The notes under the pieces are model-generated. The model was not told the DNA's origin and made no database searches. It was given only the letters and a program-made list of their open reading frames with translations. Below, piece after piece: positions 57,301 to 64,000 of a DNA stretch of 64,000 nt; the stretch's first letter is position 1; the number at the start of each line of letters is the position of its first letter. This DNA comes from Plantago ovata (lineage: Eukaryota > Streptophyta > Magnoliopsida > Lamiales > Plantaginaceae). The position numbers and the translations under genes are program-made. The stretch lies in the NCBI GenBank assembly GCA_028274465.1, contig CM051455.1, forward strand, positions 52,520,725 through 52,584,724. Reading direction: 5' to 3'.

Positions 57301-60300
57301 GAACTGAACAGGCTATCCGATGGGGAAATTCAAGCCAAGGCTGCGCCCCTCCAAATGCAGGTAACGTTTCCCCTTCGAGGCTAGTTCTTGATTATTTTTT
57401 TTAATACTTTGAACCTGAAATGTTTCGTCTTGGTACAGATGCATACTGTGGCCAAGAATATTGACAGTCGCCTGGAGAAGAAATCCCAGTCCTCTAAAGG
57501 CTTCGACGCTAAATTCCGAGAGGAAAGGCGCCTTACGGAAAGCGCTCAGGATGGCTATCGAAGAAGGATAGGGAACTGCAGGAAATGGCGAAGGAACTAG
57601 ATCGGTTTCGGGAGGAGAAGGCTTCGATGGCGGTGAAACTTTCGGTGGTGGAGGGCAAAAATGTCGAATTGGTATCGAAGGTTGGGCAACTGGCAAGGGA
57701 GAAGGAGGGCTTCGAGACTGCTCTTCGGAAGACTCGAGAGGAGCTGGTGAAGAAAGGGAAGTTCTAAAGGATTGAAGTCGTTCGAAACTTTGCCGAGTCC
57801 GGCTCATGTGCTTATCTACTGAGCAAGCGGGACGCGAAGGCGGTGATAAAGGGACGGGATAAGACTATTGCCCAGTTGAAGTTCGGTGGAAAACCTCCTC
57901 TAGATTTTAATCCCGAAGGATTCGTGGATCTTGAGAAGGACGATGAGATGAAGATTCCTAGCGTCGAACTAGAGTTGGGACCAGATGGAAACCCAGTAGA
58001 CGAAGAGGCTATGTATGAGACCCTCCGCAAGGAAGAGTTTTTCGCCGTTGTGCACCCTGGTGAGGCTACTGCCCCGACTCCTGCTCCCTCGGTCCCGTCT
58101 TGGGTAATTCCTTTGTGCGAACTTGGTAACCTGAATCTCGCTTCGATTGGGATAAACCTATCGAATCTCTCATACCGCGATTTCGGCTCCCTTTGTCGGT
58201 TCTTCCTGGGGGACGAAAGCCTTAGCGACACGGCTCGAAGAAACCCTAAACCTTGAGGGCTGAATTTTCTGAAGACTTGGTATGCCAAGTGAATTGTGTA
58301 ACTGAACAACTTTTTATGTCTTTAATTTACAAGTGTTACCAGATGTTCATCACAATGTATCCTCAGTATCTCCTTCGGCTCATGTTGAGACTCGACCCTT
58401 AACTAATACAGCTCCAGGAATTCTACCGATCCAGACTGATACTTCGCCAACTATTCAAACTAATTCTCAGCCAATGCAACCCGGGGGGGATGATTCCATC
58501 ATTGATAATGCGGGATTTGAGGATGTTTTTCCTAGAAGAGGCAGGGGTCTACCTCGTCGTCTACCTCCTGCTAGGCCCTCCTCTTCTATCATGTCGAAGG
58601 TTTTTGCTGCAACAAATAACCAGTTCACACCTTTAACTGGTTTGGAAGTTACGAATGATAGCGTCGTCTCACAAGTTGAAGCTCCTTTGGTCGATGGTCA
58701 CACTTCTGATTGCGATTCTAAGCCCTCTCTGGATCGGGAGATAATTCTCTAGTGCATGATTCTATCCGTGATTCTATTGGCCTGAAAAAGAACGCCGCTT
58801 GCTGGCCAGAGCCAACATGGACATTGCAGTTAAGCACTCTTGGGCTGATCTTATGGAAGCTGGCGAATGAGTTTGATTGTATTGTTGATCAGGTGGTTTG
58901 GGGCGTCTCCGGACAACCTCACTATCTTACGCAACGTTAACACTCAGGCACTCTTTTTCCCATTCATAGGTTTTTCCCACTGGGTTTACTATGAATGGGT
59001 TTTAACGAGGCTCGTGGTTGCAACCAGGAATCGCTTTTCCTGGGTTTAGTTTTCTTGTTTACTTTATTGTTTTTCAGTCCGGTTGTGGACTTGAGCTTTG
59101 CTCATGACTCTTGTACTTTACTTTCTTTCATTTAATATACGTTCGGCTTATTCAAAAAAAATTCTCCCGTCTAAACTTTATTGGCTAGTTCGAACGGATT
59201 GTGATCCTTGTTTGAAGGAGGATTTGGCCGGGCCGCTTCTGCAAGTGTTGCCGGTTTTGGCCTTGTTGAATCCTCCTTGGTTTTGGTTTCGAGGTGATGA
59301 CTCGAATTTTTTGTATGCCATGTTTTGAATGCTAATCTTTTGAATGCTAACTTTTGAGGTGATGATTTCGTCGTTCATTTGGGTCTCGAATCTTCGAGCC
59401 GCAAACTTGTATTTTCCCGCTTTCTTTATTTTTCCAAGGGGATCCTCTTTTCGATGTGTTTGACATTTCGATGTTAAACATGCTTTGATTTATGTTGTTG
59501 GTTTGGTAATTGGGAGGTTTTCAGATGGTTCCCCATGATTCGAGTGTAATTACGGTCTATTTTCGTCAAAATAGTGCATAGTACTCTTTTGATCCCTGTC
59601 GAAACTTGGGTAGATTACCTTATTGTTTCGATAGGTTTTCGAGCAACGTATTCGATTAGTAGAATCCCGTCGGACTGTCTATATGGAATCGTCTCCCTCA
59701 TCTCGAAAAAATTGCTTTCGAGGGCTGATACAATCGAAAGGATTATTTCCCCGTCGGAATAATATCTATCGAAATGCCCCCCGCGATCCTGTAGATCTTA
59801 TGGCAAGTGTCGTCGAGTTTCGTTGTCCTATCCGTCAATAGTTCATCAGAAACTGAGGGCAGATTACTCATAAATGTTCGAAATACTTCCTCAAAAGTGA
59901 TTTCATTGATGGGAAGCCCCCTCTCAGTGACGACCTTATTAAAGGTGGTATGGTGGGGGGGGGGGGGGGGTTACAAAAGCTATCCATGTTAGGTACTGAA
60001 TCCTGGATTTTCGAGTTTCTTGTTGGATCGAAGTAGCTAGGAGTAGTATTTCCTGAGGCTCTTGATGTTCCACGGGCGGTCTACACGCTTCCCTTCAAGG
60101 TCTTCGAGTCTATAACTTCCGTTCGACAGAGCTTCTACAACTCGGTAGGGACCTTTCCATGGCTCCTGGAATTTTCCTACATTTTCGAGTATGTTTGCCT
60201 TTCACAGCACGAGGTCGCCGATGTTGAGGTCTCTTTTGATGAGGTTCTTGTAGTAGGCTTTGGCCATCATGGCTTGGTACCTTATCCCTCCTGGCTCTTA

Positions 60301-62100
60301 CTTCCTCTCTTTTTGAATCCAGCAGGTCCAATTCTAAGGCTCGATCCTCTCCGTTGAGTTGTGGGTCGTATTCCTTGACTCGAAGCGATTCCACGGCGAT
60401 TTCGCATGGGATGACAGCATCGAATCCATATACCATACAGAATGAGGTTTCGCGTGTTGCTGTACTTTGCGTTGTGCGATATGCCCAAAGTACTCCGTGC
60501 AATTCGTCCGCCCAGTCTGCTTTCAACTCCCCAGCCATTTTTCGAGATTTTTGATGATGGTTCGATTGGTGACTTCCGTCTGACCGTTAGCTTGAGGGTG
60601 TCCTACCGAAGTGAAACTCTGCTTGATCCCTAGTTTGATGCACCATGTCCGCATTTTTTTGCCAGTGAACTGTGCTCCATTATCGGACACAATGACTCGG
60701 GGAGTCCGAATCGGCAAATGATGTTTCTCCAGATGAAGCTTTTCACCACTTCTTCGGTTATTTTCCCGACTGCTTCCGCTTTGACCCATTTGGAGAAGTA
60801 TTCTACCGCAACTATAAGAAACTTCTTTTGATTGGTGGACGTGGGAAGTTTTCCCACGATGTCGATACCCCATCTATCGAATGGGCATAAGATTTGGGGG
60901 GGGGGGAGGGATCAAGGGTTCTCCTGGGGCTTTGTTCTCGCGCGCGAACCTCTGGCATTCGTCACATTTCTTCGTTCGTGCTTTCGAGTCTTTGATGATG
61001 GTGGGCCAATAAAAATCTTGTCTTCGAATTTTCTGGGCCAACGCTCTCCCCCCGGAGTGGTTTCCATAACTTCCAGCGTGCACTGTCTCTAAAAGGCTTC
61101 GAGCTTCTTCCTCGTTTACGCACTTGAGGTGGGGTCCGTCGAATGAACTTTTATATAGACCAGATCCGTCCCATAAGAAGTATTAGGCTCTTCGTCGAAG
61201 TCTTCGTGCTTCTGTTCGATCCAAAGGAATTACTCCTTGTTTGTACAACTGCAAGAACATAGAAGAAAAATTCCCATATGTGGGGGTGAGTTTTTCTACA
61301 AGGAATAATTTGAGGCCAAGTGTGTTGGTGGCTTATTGGGTAGGTTTTCGAGCTTTCCACCTTGATGTCCTCCAACCATTCGTGGTTGGAGTCAAGGGCG
61401 TTAACTTCGATTTCCCTTTGCCTTTTGAGCTTGTTGTCCCCTATGGTGGGTCGTTGGACCGTCATGAGGATGACCTATAAATATAAGTTCGGTCTAAGTT
61501 TGGTAAGTAGATTCGTTTTCCACGAGTCAATGTGTTTGGGTTATGAACGTACCTGTCGGGTAGCGATCGTTTGTGACGAGTTTCCGAAATTTTCCAATCC
61601 ATCGGCTACTTTGTTGAGCGTTCGAGATATTTGTGTTATTTTGACGCTTTGAAATTTTAGGATAACATCTTTGAGTTTCGCCACGTATAGCCGCATAGGC
61701 TCTTCTTTTGCTTCGAACGCTCCTGCATGTTGTTGTGCAACTAACTGTGAGTCGATGTACAAGCGAATGTGTTTTGCTCCCCCTTCGAGTGAGAGTTTGA
61801 GATCTATAAGTGCGGCTTCGTACTCAGCTTCATTGTTGGTAGCCGGGAATGCTAGTCTTATTGCGAAATCAATTTCGACCCCGGAAGGATCTATCAGGTG
61901 GATTCCGACCCCTCCTTGTCCTTTTGTGGAGGAGCCGTCTACATAAACTTCCCATCGTGGCTCCATATTCTGGCCTTTTTCCATCTCTTTGAGGTTGTGG
62001 ATACATTCGAGTTCCTCTTTGACGCCTAAGAAAAATTCGGCGATCACTTGGGCCTTCTTGCCGTTTGGTGCATGAAATTCGATGGCCCATATCACAATAG
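54376..62100 (-). mobile_element. Decayed TAT-lineage Ty3/Gypsy element with an antisense extra gene
   Basis: Fossil in minus orientation. Its pol remains lie at about 60.1-62.1 kb: a second, archaeal-type RNase H (YVDGSSTKGQGGVGIHLIDP, NNEAEYEAALIDL), an integrase zinc region (CDECQRFARENKAPG) and core (VIVSDNGAQF, HPQANGQTEVTNRT). Between pol and the low-coordinate LTR-like region (about 54.38-54.85 kb, with a minus-strand TATATATA box near 54606) the plus strand carries the extra gene typical of this lineage. This is a gypsy-type transposon domain (55681-56553: KFGIPGTYEIIVPGSNDRMY, LEHGFRFPVCDGVVHILDTL) and a downstream coiled-coil and acidic region to about 58.25 kb. Gag, protease and reverse transcriptase are not seen. 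It is broken, with more than ten breaks, and looks old. Confidence 0.85.
58333..59160 (+). mobile_element. Possible LINE-like insertion in the TAT element
   Basis: Begins with a 139-codon frame rich in Pro, Ser and Thr (RGRGLPRRLPPARPSSS, then NNQFTPLTGLEV), resembling the C-terminal tail of a plant LINE ORF1. A degenerate stretch and a tail ending in AATATACGTTCGGCTTATTC plus an A run at 59154-59160 follow. No endonuclease or reverse transcriptase is present. Base composition differs from the TAT sequence on both sides, which is rich in TTCGA words. It could equally be a diverged part of the TAT element. Confidence 0.35.
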
Positions 62101-63289
62101 TAATATATGATTGGTTGTAATATTTGTCGTTTAAAAAATAGTACTAGGATTATATCAAAATCACATCTTTCATATATTAAATTTCTTGTCACTTGTTAGT
62201 TGTGTTAGCTTAAGGGGAGGGAAAGATCCAACATAAATCGTATCCATTCCACTCAAGGGAAAAAATTGACATTGAATGTAGGTTCCAATGCCCCTTTGTA
62301 GAATTTAGCTCTCTTTAAGTTCAATTATCATCATAAAGTATAATGTGTAGGAGTGTGATCTTAGTTTTTTTTTTTGTTGTGACTTGATGGTGGTCTTCTT
62401 CCTTTTCCCTGTTGGTGGTCTGTTTTGGTTAAGGCGCCCTTGATTCGGTTCATGTGGTGCTTCCTCTTTCCTTGAATGGCCGTTCTTTCTAGTCTTGAAC
62501 ATTTCCTTTGGATGCCTTGGGTCTTGGTGTCTTAATGGCCACTGAGTTTGATTGGCTTTGGTGATAGATTTCTTCCGTTACTCCTCTCGTTTGGTTTAGA
62601 TGCCCCTTTTCAGGTTCAGATGTTGCATTTGCGCTTGTTGGGAGTTTTTTGGTCTCTTTTTTGACAATTGTTGTCTTATACCCGGAGACTCCTTATGCTT
62701 CTTTTTACAATTACTAAAACTTTTAGCTGTTTAAAAATAAAATTCATACATAATCTTTACTCTTCTCTCATTCACCTCTTTGCATCATCTCTAAACTTAA
62801 ACCTGTTAAAATAAAAAGAATATAAAGTACCAAATATAATTTTTCAAAATTTCAATCCATTCAACTAACTTAAAATTATTATTATTTTTTAAAAAGCTCA
62901 CATTCACCAAATTAAAAAGTCCTAGTACAAGAGTCCCTAGTTTTTCATCTTTCCTTTTTTTATCATTTCATTGGAAGATTTTCTTTTTAAAAATAAATAA
63001 AAATATATATAATAATTATTACCTCCACTAGACAAAAATATTCATAACTTTAACCAACTCCATTTACGTTATTCCTTCTCTACTCCAATAACACCACCCC
63101 CCCCCCCCCCACACACACAAAATAAATACCACCTTTATTTACGATTTTATGTTATTAATTTATTATTTTTTTTATCCATCATATCAATTTCTTTATATCT
63201 TTCTTTTTGTTCAATTTTTATTACTACTTTATTATAGATCTTTCCTATACTTAGAAAATTAATCCGAATTCAAAATCCGATCCTACATG
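62101..63289. other. AT-rich intergenic stretch
   Basis: No supported gene. A run of about 12 C followed by CA repeats lies at 63099-63118. The minus frame 62305-62502 is basic low-complexity sequence without a domain. Confidence 0.45.
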
Positions 63290-63520
63290 ATGACGGTAGA
63301 AACTGTTCTAGAGGTCTAAGTCACCATCTCTCAATCCATAGCAGCTTACGACTTGAGTATGATTAGAGCAAAGGGATCTTCGAGCACTTGCAGAGGAGGA
63401 ATGAAGGGGAGGGATGGTGAGATCGACCTACCTTAGTTAGATCGATTCACAATTCAATGTTCTTGAGAGAGAAATTCAGCATGGTAAGTGTAGAGAGTGG
63501 AAAATAGTAGTGTGTTATGA
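63290..63520 (-). repeat. Diverged copy of the TAT LTR-like region
   Basis: Matches about 54376-54580 in the same orientation in patches: AAGTCACCATCTCTCAATCC, GAAGGGGAGGG, CTACCTTAGTTAGATCG. It could be the other LTR of the TAT fossil or the LTR of a related element; similarity is patchy. Confidence 0.5.
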
Positions 63521-63707
63521 GCATATTAAGACTATCTGCAACCCTCAAACTCTATCTTACGCCACGTCAGTAGTATTTAAATGTTAATTAAAATAACATA
63601 CAACTTCATACTTCATATTATTTAAATGTTGTTTTCTATTGATTTCTAATATTTTAAATTTTACAATTGATACTTTCAATATAATTTATCAATAATGAAA
63701 AAGAGAA

Positions 63708-63769
63708 TTACATAGAGAATTAAACCCACGCAGCTCGTAGGTAATGCGTGGGTTTAATTCTCTATGTAA
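63708..63769. repeat. Perfect 25-bp inverted repeat with a 12-base loop
   Basis: 63708-63732 and 63745-63769 are exact reverse complements (inner part AATTAAACCCACGCA), separated by GCTCGTAGGTAA. The phrase CGTAGGTAATGCGTG spanning loop and right arm recurs once about 55 bases downstream (near 63791). Either a small foldback element or the product of template switching. Confidence 0.9.
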
Positions 63770-64000
63770 GTCGAACATGTGGATCTTACCGTAGGTAATG
63801 CGTGTGTTATCTGGGCCGTTCGCAGAACAACCCGTCAAATTTCAAGTCCGGTCTGGACCGTTTAAAATGAGCCCGGAACAGTCCATGTACATTTAAAGAT
63901 GTGGGCTATCTGGGCCTTACTCTCCCAGTGGCGCCCCGCGACAGCCCGGCCCACAAACAGTTAAACCCGGATGACAGCCCGGAACCGTGACAACCCGTAA
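63770..64000. other. GCCCGG-rich stretch at the window end
   Basis: Repeated AGCCCGG, GGGCC and CCCGTAA words in both orientations suggest part of a repeat that continues past the window. No coding signal. Confidence 0.4.

Noticed and set aside
59807-59992. Plus frame ending in a glycine run
   Set aside because: Antisense to the pol side of the TAT fossil, extended by a G homopolymer at about 59953-59970.

Overview
This is a stretch of plant nuclear genome, most likely from a eudicot. The evidence is an intronless histone H4 gene with a plant histone promoter, an ankyrin-PGG membrane-protein gene, an RMA-type membrane-anchored RING ubiquitin ligase, canonical GT-AG introns, and a background of plant transposons (L1-type LINEs with a C-terminal RNase H, CACTA, hAT-like, Helitron, Copia, chromovirus Gypsy and TAT-lineage Gypsy). 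I cannot name the species. The window is AT-rich and repeat-dominated: host genes fill only a small part of it.

Layout: 1-3424 is the 5' part of an L1-type LINE on the minus strand, cut by the window edge. 4159-4667 holds the H4 promoter and gene, followed by a small inverted-repeat element. 5863-8249 is a three-exon ankyrin/PGG gene on the minus strand. 8.4-10.6 kb is gene-poor. 10.6-19.2 kb is a transposon zone: a Helitron-like copy, a 1.35-kb CACTA element, a CACTA nested in a hAT-like element, and a 5'-truncated LINE. 19839-19967 is a 42-residue basic peptide gene. 21349-26284 is a fairly young Copia element. 26455-26772 is a broken piece of a subtilase gene. 27338-30021 is the RMA-like gene with a long intron in its 5' leader, and a 1.2-kb foldback element lies just upstream of its promoter.

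From 31 to 42 kb lie an AT-rich minisatellite, LINE and Copia remnants, and a second Helitron-like copy. A 3.75-kb CACTA with an apparently intact six-exon tnpA-like gene has jumped into the terminal hairpin of that Helitron. 42044-47056 is a broken chromovirus Gypsy element. 48957-50395 is another LINE tail. 53470-53785 is a two-exon gene for a 74-residue protein. From about 54.4 to 62.1 kb is a decayed TAT-lineage Gypsy element whose extra gene runs antisense to pol. The last 2 kb is AT-rich, with a near-perfect hairpin at 63.7 kb.

The host genes look independent of one another, as expected in a plant chromosome; no operon-like or pathway cluster is visible. The most interesting structure is in the mobile DNA: precise nesting with readable target duplications, related CACTA elements whose subterminal motifs have diverged, and a GC-rich core built from a short GGAGCTTC-type word that appears at two distant loci. 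I found no clear evidence for a wholly new biological system.
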